A DNA stretch of 64,000 nucleotides from positions 372,001-436,000 of the forward strand of contig NZ_JAODBT010000003.1 in NCBI RefSeq assembly GCF_027497995.1, in the 5' to 3' direction. The stretch is from Stenotrophomonas sp. Iso1. Its GTDB lineage: Bacteria; Pseudomonadota; Gammaproteobacteria; Xanthomonadales; Xanthomonadaceae. Under the pieces are notes generated by a model. It searched no databases. It was given only the letters and a program-made list of their open reading frames with translations, and had not been told where the DNA came from. The position numbers and the translations under genes were made by a program. This document shows positions 55,777 through 64,000 of this stretch, one piece after another (the stretch's first letter is position 1; each line of letters starts with the position of its first letter).

Positions 55777-56208
55777 ATGCAGGAACTCGATATCGGCCAG
55801 GTCAGCCGCCAATCCGGCCTGCCCGCCTCCACCCTGCGCTACTACGAAGAACGCGGGCTTATCTGCCCGGTGGGTCGCAATGGCCTGCGCCGCGTCTACG
55901 ATGCCGACGTCATGCAACGGCTGGCATTGATCGCACTCGGGCGCGCGACGGGTTTTTCGCTCGATGAAATCGCCGGCATGTTCGATGAACAGGGCCGCTT
56001 TGCGGTGGACCGCCCGCAATTACTGCGCAAGGCCAACGATCTGGATCGGCATATCCAGCGCCTGCAGGCGCTGCGCGATGGCTTGCGTCACGCCGCCCGT
56101 TGCAAGCAGACCGATCACCTGCAATGTCCTGTTTTCCGGCGCTTGTTGAACAACGCATTGCTCAAACACGGCAAGCACCGGCCGCAGAAAATGCCAGCGC
56201 CTCGGTAA
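55777..56208 (+). CDS. MerR-family transcriptional regulator
   Basis: The ATG at 55777 gives 143 residues. The winged HTH is at the N-terminus (MQELDIGQVSRQSGLPASTL; LRYYEERGLICPVGRNGLRR), followed by the dimerisation helix (about 75-110). Two cysteines (ARCKQTDHLQCPVF) lie in the effector region; this Cys-x7-Cys spacing resembles the tails of SoxR- or metal-sensing members, but it is not the SoxR Fe-S motif. Likely target: the divergent DUF2938 gene through the 19-bp-spacer promoter, plus itself. Confidence 0.9.
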   Translation: MQELDIGQVSRQSGLPASTLRYYEERGLICPVGRNGLRRVYDADVMQRLALIALGRATGFSLDEIAGMFDEQGRFAVDRPQLLRKANDLDRHIQRLQALRDGLRHAARCKQTDHLQCPVFRRLLNNALLKHGKHRPQKMPAPR

Positions 56209-56284
56209 CCGGGCAATTCGCCAGGGTCATCTGCGGCGCCATCACGTGGCGCCACTAAACAAGCATGACCAAAGGCCTTTCAGA

Positions 56285-58522
56285 TCACGGATCGAGCGTG
56301 ACCCGCAGCTGTTTGATCGTTCCGTTGAAGGTGAACGGCAACGCATAGTCCGCACTTACCGGCGACGTGTAGGCACGTCCGATACCCAGCGACCCCAGCA
56401 CCGGCGAGCCCAGCCGTTCAACACGGCGTTGGGCCACCGTTTTTCCGTTGACGTACAGCGTGACCGTGCCCGCGTTGCCTTGTGCATCGCGAGCGAACGA
56501 CATACGCAACGTAGCCGGCCCCGTTGACACGGCATCGGACGACACCACCTGCGCCCTGTCGCGCCCGTTGACGTTGTTGGCAAACACCACATGCCCCTCG
56601 CGCAGATACCAGGCAAAACCACCGAGGCGACTGCCATAGGCCATCAACATGCCCTGCCCGCCACCCTCCGGAATCTCGACCTCCGTCTGCACACTGAAGC
56701 TGGTACGTGCCAAGCGTGGCAATGACTTGCTGGGCAGGCGCTGCAGCGGTGGCACAAATTCGAACAACTGACGCGAGCCAGCCACAGTGGGCGCGCCGTA
56801 ATCGCGCCCTTCCACATAGTTGGACAACGGATAAACGTGGTTGTCGCGCGCCTGCTCATCGAAACGGCGCTTCATTGCCGCCAGCCTTTCCGGGTATTCC
56901 GAGGCCAGATCCTTGGCCTGGCTGAAGTCCTGGTTGAGGTTGTACAACTCCCAGCGGTCCGCCTCGAATCCTTCCCGATAGGGCTTCACCCAAGGCGTCA
57001 TATGACGAGCGCTGGCAATCCAGCCATCCTCGTAAAGTGCGCGGTTCCCGAGCATCTCGAAGTACTGCACGCGGGCCGGGGCAACGAATGCAGCATCGTT
57101 GAAGCTGGCCGAAAAGCTCACGCCGTCGAGCGGCCGCTGCACCACGCCATCGAGCACTTTCGGCATGGGCGCACCTGCAACCTCCAGGATGGTCGCCGCC
57201 ACGTCATTGGCATGCGCAAACTGCTGCACCGTCGCACCGGGCTGTCCGATCTTCCCCGGCCAGGACACCGCCATCGCCACACGCAGGCCACCAAAATGCG
57301 AAGCAACCTGCTTCATCCACTGGAACGGGGTACTACCTACCCACGCCCAGGCGGAGGAATAGTCATTGAAATGCTTCGGCCCACCGAGTTCATCCAGATG
57401 CGCCAGCTGCGGCGCGTGGCCTGCGGCAGCATCCATATAACCGTGAATACCTTCCATGCCGCTGGCACCGTTGTCGCCGGCCACATAGAACACCAGCGTA
57501 TTGCTGGCCGGGTCGTCGGCCTTGACCTGTTCCAGCAAGCGACCAACCTCATGGTCGGTATGGGCCAGATACGCAGAGAACACTTCCATCTGCCGGGCGA
57601 ATACCTGCCGCTGCTCCGTACTAAGCGATTGCCATGCCGGAATCTCTGCCGGACGGTCGGTCAGCACCGCATCTGCCGGTACGATGCCCAGCGTTTTTTG
57701 CCGGGCAAAGATCTGCTCACGCAGGACATCCCAGCCCTGGTCGAACTTGCCGCGGTACTTCTGAATCCATTCCTGCGGCACATGATGGGGCGCATGCACC
57801 GCACCCGTGGCCAGATACAGGAAGTACGGCTTCTGCGGTGCCACTGAACGCTGCGTGCGCACCCAGCCAATCGCCTCATCCACGAAATCCGAGGTGAGGT
57901 GGTAAGCCTGCCCCGGGCGCTGCACCGGCTCGACGGGCGTGGTGTTGCGATAGAGGCTGGCCGGCTCCCAGTGGTTGTCACCACCGTGGTTCATGATGCC
58001 GTAGAAATAGTCGAAACCCAGTCCGGTCGGCCAACGGTCAAACGGGCCAGCCGGCGACACTTCCCACTCAGGCGTGTTGTGCCACTTGCCGATGGCAGCA
58101 GTGCTGTAGCCGCTGCGTGCCAGCACGCGCGCGATTGGCGCCGCATCCGGCTTCCACACTGCGTCATAGCCGGGCGTACCCGTGGCCCAGTCCGCCACGC
58201 GCCCAAAACCGACGGCATGATGGTTGCGGCCGGACAGCAGCGATGCCCGCGTCGGCGAGCACATGCCGGTGGTATTGAAGTTGGTGAAGCGCAACCCGCC
58301 CTGCGCCACATTGTCGAAGGCTGGCATCTGCGCCACGCCGCCATAACCGGCCGGGTCACTGAAGCCGACGTCGTCAAGCAGCACCACAATGATGTTGGGT
58401 GCGCCCTCGGCAGCCTGTGCCACTTGCCACTCGCCTGCAGCCACCGGCGCCATGACCGACATTGCCAGCACGCCTAGCAGACGCGCACGGTAGCGCAACG
58501 TTATTGCCCGCATTCCCCCCAT
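56285..58522 (-). CDS. Exported arylsulfatase (type I sulfatase)
   Basis: Type I sulfatases hydrolyse sulfate esters using a formylglycine made from Cys or Ser. The start at 58522 gives 745 residues; an ATG three codons on (58513) is equally possible. A signal peptide covers about residues 10-38. Metal Asp50-Asp51 are in VVLLDDVGFSD and the modification motif is CSPTRASLLSGR (Cys88), so a Cys-type enzyme. HDN-like FYVAGDNGASGMEG and the Lys of GKWH are present. The last 130 residues form a beta jelly-roll-like domain (VQTEVEIPEGGGQGMLMAYG). No formylglycine-generating enzyme is in this window. Confidence 0.92.
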   Translation of the reverse strand: MGGMRAITLRYRARLLGVLAMSVMAPVAAGEWQVAQAAEGAPNIIVVLLDDVGFSDPAGYGGVAQMPAFDNVAQGGLRFTNFNTTGMCSPTRASLLSGRNHHAVGFGRVADWATGTPGYDAVWKPDAAPIARVLARSGYSTAAIGKWHNTPEWEVSPAGPFDRWPTGLGFDYFYGIMNHGGDNHWEPASLYRNTTPVEPVQRPGQAYHLTSDFVDEAIGWVRTQRSVAPQKPYFLYLATGAVHAPHHVPQEWIQKYRGKFDQGWDVLREQIFARQKTLGIVPADAVLTDRPAEIPAWQSLSTEQRQVFARQMEVFSAYLAHTDHEVGRLLEQVKADDPASNTLVFYVAGDNGASGMEGIHGYMDAAAGHAPQLAHLDELGGPKHFNDYSSAWAWVGSTPFQWMKQVASHFGGLRVAMAVSWPGKIGQPGATVQQFAHANDVAATILEVAGAPMPKVLDGVVQRPLDGVSFSASFNDAAFVAPARVQYFEMLGNRALYEDGWIASARHMTPWVKPYREGFEADRWELYNLNQDFSQAKDLASEYPERLAAMKRRFDEQARDNHVYPLSNYVEGRDYGAPTVAGSRQLFEFVPPLQRLPSKSLPRLARTSFSVQTEVEIPEGGGQGMLMAYGSRLGGFAWYLREGHVVFANNVNGRDRAQVVSSDAVSTGPATLRMSFARDAQGNAGTVTLYVNGKTVAQRRVERLGSPVLGSLGIGRAYTSPVSADYALPFTFNGTIKQLRVTLDP

Positions 58523-58686
58523 CACACCACCAACCGATTCATCTGACTGACACGCACCATGCGCAGGCCCACCCGCAGGATCAAGTAAACCGGCATCGCT
58601 TCTGTCAGTAGCGTTGGCAGGTTCTGAGCGATTGCTCCTGCCAAAGCGGGCCTGACGACCGCCGCTTGATGGGATTTCAGCTCGGA

Positions 58687-59091
58687 TCAGGCGCCGGATT
58701 GATTGTTGGCCGCCGCACTTCGCCGCAGCGTGAGGTTGTAGAGGGTCCCATAAACCCCGGTGACCGACAGCGGCACGATGATGGTCCGGGCGATTTCCGG
58801 CGTGCCCGCCAGCCAGTGGATGCTGGTCAGCAGTGTGAGCGATGCAGCCAACGCCGCCAGCGGTGGCAACCACCAACCGACACTTCCCGGCAACCGTGCA
58901 GATAACGCCTCGATCATTCGCTTGAGGAACAGCGTGATCAACGCCGACAAGGTGCCCTGCACCAGTCCGGCAATCAACGGTTGCGGCATGGGATGAGCCA
59001 CATTGGCAAAGGTTGCCCAACCGCCCATGGCGATGAAGGCAACGGCCATGTGTAGTGCGGTGCTTTTGATGGCTTGCTGTGTTTGCTTCAT
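58687..59091 (-). CDS. Small integral membrane protein, hypothetical
   Basis: The ATG at 59091 gives 134 residues (MKQTQQAIKSTALHMAVAFI). Four hydrophobic segments are visible (TALHMAVAFIAMGGWATFA; PLIAGLVQGTLSALITLFL; WWLPPLAALAASLTLLTSI; TIIVPLSVTGVYGTLYNLTL). I do not recognise the family. It is 164 bp upstream of the arylsulfatase in the same direction and could share a transcript with it, though no function follows from that. Confidence 0.75.
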   Translation of the reverse strand: MKQTQQAIKSTALHMAVAFIAMGGWATFANVAHPMPQPLIAGLVQGTLSALITLFLKRMIEALSARLPGSVGWWLPPLAALAASLTLLTSIHWLAGTPEIARTIIVPLSVTGVYGTLYNLTLRRSAAANNQSGA

Positions 59092-59155
59092 TGATTGCCT
59101 GCCTGATCGGTGAAAGAGCGGGCTACCAAATCCGCGACCCATGCCCAGGATAGGC

Positions 59156-60250
59156 TCATTCCAACAGCCCCAGAAAGGCACGCATGCGCTCCAGCTCCGC
59201 CTCGCAAGCCCTTCGGAACGCAGCATCACGCGGCGCTCGGCCATCCACAAAGCCGAACTGCGACTGCAGCTCACCGCCGGCGACACTCAGGTTGGCCCAG
59301 CCAATCACCCGGTCGTGCCACAGCAGCGGCAATGCGTAATAGCCCAGTTTGCGCTTGGGTGCGGGCGTGTAAGCCTCAAAGCGATATGCCCAGCCCCAGA
59401 ACAGCTCGAAGCGGCGCCGGTCCCACACCACCGGATCAAAGGGCGTCAGCAGCCGTACCGCATCGTCGGGTTTCCAGCGCACCGCGCGCGGATTTTCATC
59501 GGCGGGCCAATACCATTCCACCCCATCAATGCGAGCAGTGCCCAGGCGCTCACGCGCACGTTTGAGTGCTGCCGCTCGCAAACCCTGCCACTGCGGTACA
59601 CCGCTGCGCAGATACCCCAACAACTGGCCCAAGCTGGCTGCTGGCAGCGGTGCGTACTTGCGTATGACGATATCGAGCAACGCATCCAGACGTTCGTGAG
59701 CGACCACCTCGTCCACTGGTGTCGTATCCGCCTCGCGCAACGCATAGACGCGCGTTCCTCCATCGCGACGGGCAACGCGCAACATGCCCCGGTAATGCAT
59801 GCCATCGAGCAACTGCGTACTGGCATTGGACGAGCCACCAAACCAATTGGTGGTCTTGCCATGGGCGAAGTGCGCATCCACTTCACGGGGATGTACCGGG
59901 CCGCGTTCGGCAACGAACTCGCGTACCGCATGCGCCTGTTTCCAGCGCGTCGGGGTCCATACCACGCGCGCCTCGCGCGGGTGCATCAGCGCATGGTGTT
60001 CGCGCGGCAGAAAGCCGTAGTTGACGAAGAAGTCTTCCTCCAATGCCAATCGCGGATAGCGTTGTTCCAACTCGCCTGCACGGTAGCCAGTAACCCGGTG
60101 ACGCAAGGTCAGATCCTGCGCCCGCGCAGGCGCCCGGATGGGGTCCGCCTGGACAAAGCCCAACTTGCCGATCGCCCGCATCAGGGTGGTCGGCTTGAAC
60201 AGCGAGCGGGCGACGGCGTAGCGGCGCAGGTGGTCGAGGGTGAGGTTCAT
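59156..60250 (-). CDS. YcaQ-like winged-helix DNA-binding protein (HTH_42)
   Basis: YcaQ/AlkX-family proteins are DNA glycosylases that open interstrand crosslinks and other alkylation lesions. The ATG at 60250 gives 364 residues. Family features: the N-terminal LDHLRRYAVARSLF and LGFVQADPIRAPARAQDLTLRHRV, ALEEDFFVNYGFLPREHHALMHP, and the C-terminal LLTPFDPVVWDRRRFELFWGWAYRFEAY followed by KRKLGYYALPLLWHDRVIGW. Catalytic residues cannot be assigned by eye, so glycosylase activity is an inference from the family. It is 64 bp upstream of the membrane protein gene. Confidence 0.85.
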   Translation of the reverse strand: MNLTLDHLRRYAVARSLFKPTTLMRAIGKLGFVQADPIRAPARAQDLTLRHRVTGYRAGELEQRYPRLALEEDFFVNYGFLPREHHALMHPREARVVWTPTRWKQAHAVREFVAERGPVHPREVDAHFAHGKTTNWFGGSSNASTQLLDGMHYRGMLRVARRDGGTRVYALREADTTPVDEVVAHERLDALLDIVIRKYAPLPAASLGQLLGYLRSGVPQWQGLRAAALKRARERLGTARIDGVEWYWPADENPRAVRWKPDDAVRLLTPFDPVVWDRRRFELFWGWAYRFEAYTPAPKRKLGYYALPLLWHDRVIGWANLSVAGGELQSQFGFVDGRAPRDAAFRRACEAELERMRAFLGLLE

Positions 60251-60307
60251 AAGCCAATGATGCACACAAGCCGGGGCGTCATCCCATCGCCCCGGCGCCA
60301 GCCCCGG

Positions 60308-61261
60308 TCAATGCTGCCGGGTGACGGAGCGACAGTAGTGCTCGGCGAGGGCAAAAGTGAGCGGTCGTTGGTCCGTGAGATGCCATTCGGCCGCCAGTGC
60401 CTTGGCATCGCCATGAATCACCTGTCCCTGCACGCCGCGCGATTCAAGCAGACCGGGTAGCTTCTTACCGAACTCGCTGGTGCGGGTGTCATCAGTGGCG
60501 ACGATACATACCGGCATGCCCGGCGCGATCGGCGCCTCGGCCAACATTTCCTGCAGATCCTCAATGCTGTCGTCATCGTTATCCAGCTCGTCGACGCCAG
60601 CGCCCTCCTCCGCAAGCCGATACTGCAGACGGTCTGCTTCCAGCAGCATCACCATCAACTCCGGCGCCTTGGCAGAATCCACCGCGCACTTGGCCGCAAC
60701 CGGCTCAGCTCGGACCGCGCTCACGCTGCCATCCTCAGCAACGCGACGGATTGCTATCCCGCAGCTGCCACCGCCGAAATCACGGATCATGTCGCCCTCG
60801 TAATCCACTCCCGGCTCAGGGATGAAAGCGATATGTATTCCGCGACCTCGGTTGCAACTCCACCCCGAGCCACTGGCGATGTTCGCCTGCAACGACACAG
60901 GCTGCCCCGGCACCAGCGGGTACTCGGCGTAGTACGGGCTGGCCCACAGCTTGTCGCGTGAATCCAGATTCCGCGTGCTTTCGGTCTCGGGAATACCGAT
61001 GGATTCATTCGGGCGCTTCTTTCCAACCAGCGCCTTGAAGTTGTGTGATAGCGCGCCGGAGGCCTCGATCTCCTCGTCGTACTCATCCTCACAGCGCGCA
61101 TTGGTGTACATGGTCAAACCGACACCGTTCTGGCCGAACAAGCGGATGCGCGCGGGGCGCTCGATGGTGGCGGTGGGTTCTTGCGGGCTGTCGTCTGCTA
61201 CTGCCCAGGCACCTGCACAAGCAAAGCCCGTCAAAGCTGCAACCAAAAAACGGATTTTCAT
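60308..61261 (-). CDS. Secreted hypothetical protein (317 aa)
   Basis: No family recognised. A signal peptide is clear (MKIRFLVAALTGFACAGAWA, then VADD). Seven or so cysteines lie in the mature part (RCEDEYDEE, WSCNRGRG, SCGIAIRR, KCAVDSA, VCIVATDD, YCRSVT), suggesting disulphides in the periplasm or outside. An acidic stretch DELDNDDDSIEDLQEML sits near residue 230. The start ATG at 61261 is 260 bp from the foreign-looking gene that follows in the opposite direction, so it marks the left edge of that patch. Confidence 0.75.
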   Translation of the reverse strand: MKIRFLVAALTGFACAGAWAVADDSPQEPTATIERPARIRLFGQNGVGLTMYTNARCEDEYDEEIEASGALSHNFKALVGKKRPNESIGIPETESTRNLDSRDKLWASPYYAEYPLVPGQPVSLQANIASGSGWSCNRGRGIHIAFIPEPGVDYEGDMIRDFGGGSCGIAIRRVAEDGSVSAVRAEPVAAKCAVDSAKAPELMVMLLEADRLQYRLAEEGAGVDELDNDDDSIEDLQEMLAEAPIAPGMPVCIVATDDTRTSEFGKKLPGLLESRGVQGQVIHGDAKALAAEWHLTDQRPLTFALAEHYCRSVTRQH

Positions 61262-61551
61262 CTGTTCGACTTCCGTTTCGAAAATGGATATTTAGGGGAT
61301 CAAGGCCTCAAATCCTCGCCCCAGAAACGCAATCGCTGCGCTCGGAGATGCTCCTGGGACAGAAGCTTATAGCTAGTTCTAATCAAGGTATACGCCGCCA
61401 AGGACCGCAAAACTCTCTGCTCGGGCTTCCCGCATCCGCCCCAGATCAAAATTGCCCCAAGTGGACCTTCCCTGGCAAATTGCCATTGAAATTCGACTTA
61501 ATCTGAGATTTCGCGTTAACTTTGCCCTCGCTTGAACACGGGGGGCATTGC

Positions 61552-62655
61552 TTGACAATCAGGGAAACCCTAGAAGAGATCCTGCGGCTGCAGCTCGCCT
61601 ACAGCCCCGAAACTACGGATGCCATGACTCGAAGAGGGCGATTAGTGAGAGAGAGCGCAGCAGAATTTGTGCGCTCCGAGTCGACCGCATTGACGTCAGC
61701 ATTGAGCATCAAAAGCACTGACCTCCTTGTCGAAGGTAAAGACGGCATAGGAAGAAAGTCGAAGGTTCCCTGGGTCCGCTTTGCTTCTGCTAAACGCTCT
61801 CCTAGTGCCACCCTAGGCTGGTATGTCGTGCTGTTGTTCCGCGAGGACGGCAGCGGGATCTATATGACACTCGCACACGCGTCAACCGAGAACAACGAAG
61901 GAAATCTTCAGAATCGCTCGTTGCAGGATGTGCGACGCATGATGGTATGGGCTCGTGCGATCTTGGCAGCCCATATGCATAGCGACCCTCGGCTTCAGCA
62001 CCCTATTTCGCTTGGAAACGGGAAACTAGCTAAAGCCTATGAACTTACATCGGCCACGGCATACTTCTATCCCCGCAATGCCATTCCGCCGGAAGAGCAC
62101 ATTCGCTCTGACTTACGGGAGATGGCAAGGATGCTTAGTTCCATTTACGAAAATGAAGATCTTCAAAGGCGCACCGGAGAAACCTCTTTAGATGTAATCG
62201 CCGCGTTGAGCAAGGTAGAAGATTCCACCGAGAGCCGGGAGCGTAGTGCTACTCAAGGCTTTGGACTCACGCAACCGGAACGCCGCGCGGTGGAACAACA
62301 AGCCATGCGACTTGCCGCTATGTATTTGGGCCAACTCGGCTACAAAGTGGAAGACACGAGTGCCAAGCATCCCTATGACTTCAAGGCCACCCGCCTAGAA
62401 GAAGTCCTCTACATTGAGGTCAAAGGAACCACAGGAGCAATTGGCGACGTTGTGCTGACCAAGAACGAGGTGAACCATCATCTGCACCAACATCCGAACA
62501 ATGGATTGATTGTCGTGCATAGCATCCAACTATCCAGAAGCGAAGCTGGGCCACGAGCGACAGACGGCAAGCTCGAAGCAAGAATTCCCTGGAAAATAGA
62601 GAAAGAGCACTTGGAGGCCATCAGCTATCGATACCGTACCGACAGTATTTTCTAG
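61552..62655 (+). CDS. MrcB_N (DUF3578)-DUF3883 protein, candidate modification-dependent restriction/defence nuclease
   Basis: The N-terminal half (1-190) fits the McrB-type DUF3578 domain (VPWVRFASAKRSPSATLGWY and YVVLLFREDGSGIYMTLAHA). The C-terminal part (about 243-330) fits DUF3883, a PD-(D/E)xK nuclease-like fold: Glu248, Asp276 (HPYDFKAT), Glu289 and Lys291 (YIEVKGTTG). In this combination the first domain would read modified DNA and the second cut it, as in type IV restriction; this is inference. I use the TTG at 61552 (GGGGGG six bases upstream; 367 residues); the frame is open to 61522, and an ATG lies at 61624. ATA, AGA, TTA and CTA codons, rare in the neighbours, indicate acquisition. 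No motor ATPase is adjacent. Confidence 0.8.
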   Translation: MTIRETLEEILRLQLAYSPETTDAMTRRGRLVRESAAEFVRSESTALTSALSIKSTDLLVEGKDGIGRKSKVPWVRFASAKRSPSATLGWYVVLLFREDGSGIYMTLAHASTENNEGNLQNRSLQDVRRMMVWARAILAAHMHSDPRLQHPISLGNGKLAKAYELTSATAYFYPRNAIPPEEHIRSDLREMARMLSSIYENEDLQRRTGETSLDVIAALSKVEDSTESRERSATQGFGLTQPERRAVEQQAMRLAAMYLGQLGYKVEDTSAKHPYDFKATRLEEVLYIEVKGTTGAIGDVVLTKNEVNHHLHQHPNNGLIVVHSIQLSRSEAGPRATDGKLEARIPWKIEKEHLEAISYRYRTDSIF

Positions 62656-62718
62656 TTCGACGAAAGCAAATCCGAATAGGCGCCTTTGAGATCGATACGC
62701 ATTTCAAGGGATTACTTA

Positions 62719-62751
<33 letters not shown>

Positions 62752-62918
62752 GATAGTCCCATCATGCAGAACCGGGGGAGGCCGACTAATAAAGAGGCAA
62801 GGGCATTCCGTCGCATCCAATCTTCTTTAACAAACACTCCCCTTTCAGCATAGCCAGCGCAGGGCACGCGCTACCCTATTCGCCTTCCAGCACCACCCCG
62901 CACGCCGCAATCACCCCC

Positions 62919-64000
62919 ATGACCACCAACAACCACCGCGTCCAAGGCCTCAACAACGACGAGGTATCACCCGACTGGCCGGCGATCAGCGACCACGAGG
63001 TCGCTTGGCTGCGCGAGCGCTTCCCGCAACTTGAAGGTGCTGGCCCGGTGCTGTGGCATAGCCCTCGTCCCATGTCAGCGGCTGGGATTGTCGAGAGCGC
63101 GGCGTGGCGAGCTTTCATCAAGCGTCATCACCACAGCGTTCGCGATGCAGCGAGCTTGACCGAGGAACATCGCTTCATCGCGCACCTTGCCGATGCGGGC
63201 GTGCCGGTGGTTCATGTACTGAAGGACCGTGACGGCGCGACAGCGGTTGAACACGACGGTTGGACCTACGAAGTGCATGCCGTCGCTGAAGGCGTGGATC
63301 TGTATCGCGACGCGCCTTCCTGGACGCCGCTGACCAAGCTGGATCAGGCGCGGGAGGCCGGCAGAATGCTCGCCGCGCTGCATCAGGCGTCGGCAAGCTA
63401 CGTCGCCCCGCAACGCAGCACCCACGTGCTGGTGACGCGCGATGATCTGCTCCGCACGGCCAACCCCGTCGCGATGCTGGAACGCGATTTCGTCGAACGC
63501 CCGGCGCTGGCCGACTACCTGTCGCACAAAGCCTGGCAGCACGACCTCGAACACACCGTGCTGCCCTGGCACGCGGGGTTGGCCGAGCGACTGCAGGATG
63601 AGCCACAGTTGTGGGCGCACAACGATTGGCATGTCTCCAACCTGCTCTGGCGTCGCGAGGGCGATGCCACGGTCGTGGCAAGCGTGCTCGACTTTGGCTT
63701 GGCGTCACCCACCAGCGCGCTGTTTGATCTGGCCACGGCTATCGAACGCAACGCCGTGGCGTGGCTGGAACTGGAGCGCGGCGCGCAGGCCGTGCATGTG
63801 GATACCGCACTCGCTCTGCTCGACGGCTACCGACAGGTGCGGCCCTTGTCAGCCACGCAGGTGCATCTGCTGGCCGACCTGCTGCCGGTGGTGCATTTCG
63901 ATTTCGCGCTGTCGGAAGTCGAGTACTTCCAGGGCGCTACCGGTTCAACCGCCGACGCTGACGTGGCGTATCACATCTTCCTGCTCGGCCACGCGCAATG
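62919..64000 (+). CDS. Aminoglycoside phosphotransferase/protein kinase-fold enzyme (partial)
   Basis: The frame opens at the ATG at 62919 and stays open to the window end (360 codons, no stop seen). The APH-type kinase motifs are clear: Brenner-type catalytic loop HNDWHVSN (His234, Asp236, Asn241) and the metal motif VLDFG (Asp258), with a family-typical LAALHQASASYV before them. This fold phosphorylates small molecules such as aminoglycosides, choline, homoserine or sugars; related SrkA-like kinases act on proteins. The substrate is not evident. The N-terminal part (RFIAHLADAGVPVVHVLKDR, then HAVAEGVDLY) fits the nucleotide-binding lobe. Base composition is back to that of the genome. Confidence 0.82.
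   Translation, partial: MTTNNHRVQGLNNDEVSPDWPAISDHEVAWLRERFPQLEGAGPVLWHSPRPMSAAGIVESAAWRAFIKRHHHSVRDAASLTEEHRFIAHLADAGVPVVHVLKDRDGATAVEHDGWTYEVHAVAEGVDLYRDAPSWTPLTKLDQAREAGRMLAALHQASASYVAPQRSTHVLVTRDDLLRTANPVAMLERDFVERPALADYLSHKAWQHDLEHTVLPWHAGLAERLQDEPQLWAHNDWHVSNLLWRREGDATVVASVLDFGLASPTSALFDLATAIERNAVAWLELERGAQAVHVDTALALLDGYRQVRPLSATQVHLLADLLPVVHFDFALSEVEYFQGATGSTADADVAYHIFLLGHAQ

Overview
The window is GC-rich, densely packed chromosomal DNA from a gammaproteobacterium of the Xanthomonadaceae type, most likely Stenotrophomonas or a close relative. This rests on gene content: a SmeT-like regulator next to an RND pump, a Xanthomonas-type TonB receptor, an OpgH/HrpM glucosyltransferase, several exported S9 and M1 peptidases, and a REP-like palindrome resembling the GTAG-headed repeats of Stenotrophomonas. 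The genus is an inference. I saw no rRNA, tRNA, CRISPR array, insertion sequence or prophage.

Layout. 0-8.3 kb holds the minus-strand cell-shape cluster mreB-mreC-mreD-mrdA(PBP2)-rodA, followed after a terminator by mltB and rlpA (cut by the window edge). Several of these genes overlap by ATGA, which suggests translational coupling. 8.5-15 kb holds a PfkB-family sugar/nucleoside kinase, a HAD phosphatase with a lipoprotein, a lactamase-fold hydrolase divergent from a TetR regulator, and an exported acetamidase/formamidase-like protein. 15-19 kb has an M1 aminopeptidase lipoprotein, ubiE and a yeast-type cytosine deaminase. 19.1-24.4 kb is a TetR-controlled two-gene RND efflux operon without its own outer-membrane channel gene. 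24.4-30.3 kb contains hslVU, a DUF1203-DUF3079 in-frame fusion, and the conserved lptM-dapF-DUF484-xerC operon. 30.3-37.8 kb has a DUF454 protein, two exported prolyl-oligopeptidase-family enzymes, an aminotransferase and a lipocalin. 38-47 kb has a WYL regulator, a DUF481 outer-membrane protein, hemC with a LytTR response regulator, an esterase, opgH, a DUF3817 protein and CorA. 46.9-53.6 kb has a glutamate-tailed small protein, a secreted protein, a large TonB-dependent receptor and a Tat-exported PhoD-like phosphatase. 53.7-56.2 kb holds small stress-type proteins, a BON-domain protein and a MerR regulator divergent from a DUF2938 membrane protein. 56.3-61.3 kb has an arylsulfatase, a membrane protein, a YcaQ-like winged-helix protein and a secreted protein. 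61.5-62.7 kb is a compositionally different gene joining a McrB-type N-terminal domain to a DUF3883 nuclease-like domain. It is followed by a CTGG tandem repeat and a phosphotransferase-like gene that runs off the window.

The most interesting signals are the MrcB_N-DUF3883 gene, which looks like a solo modification-dependent restriction or defence gene in an acquired patch; a 270-bp nested inverted-repeat element at 37.8-38.1 kb; a pair of mutually exclusive hairpins ending at the start codon of a 73-aa protein at 54.5 kb; a MerR-type promoter with a 19-bp spacer facing the DUF2938 gene; and the DUF1203-DUF3079 fusion. All functions are read from the sequence by eye; no searches were run.
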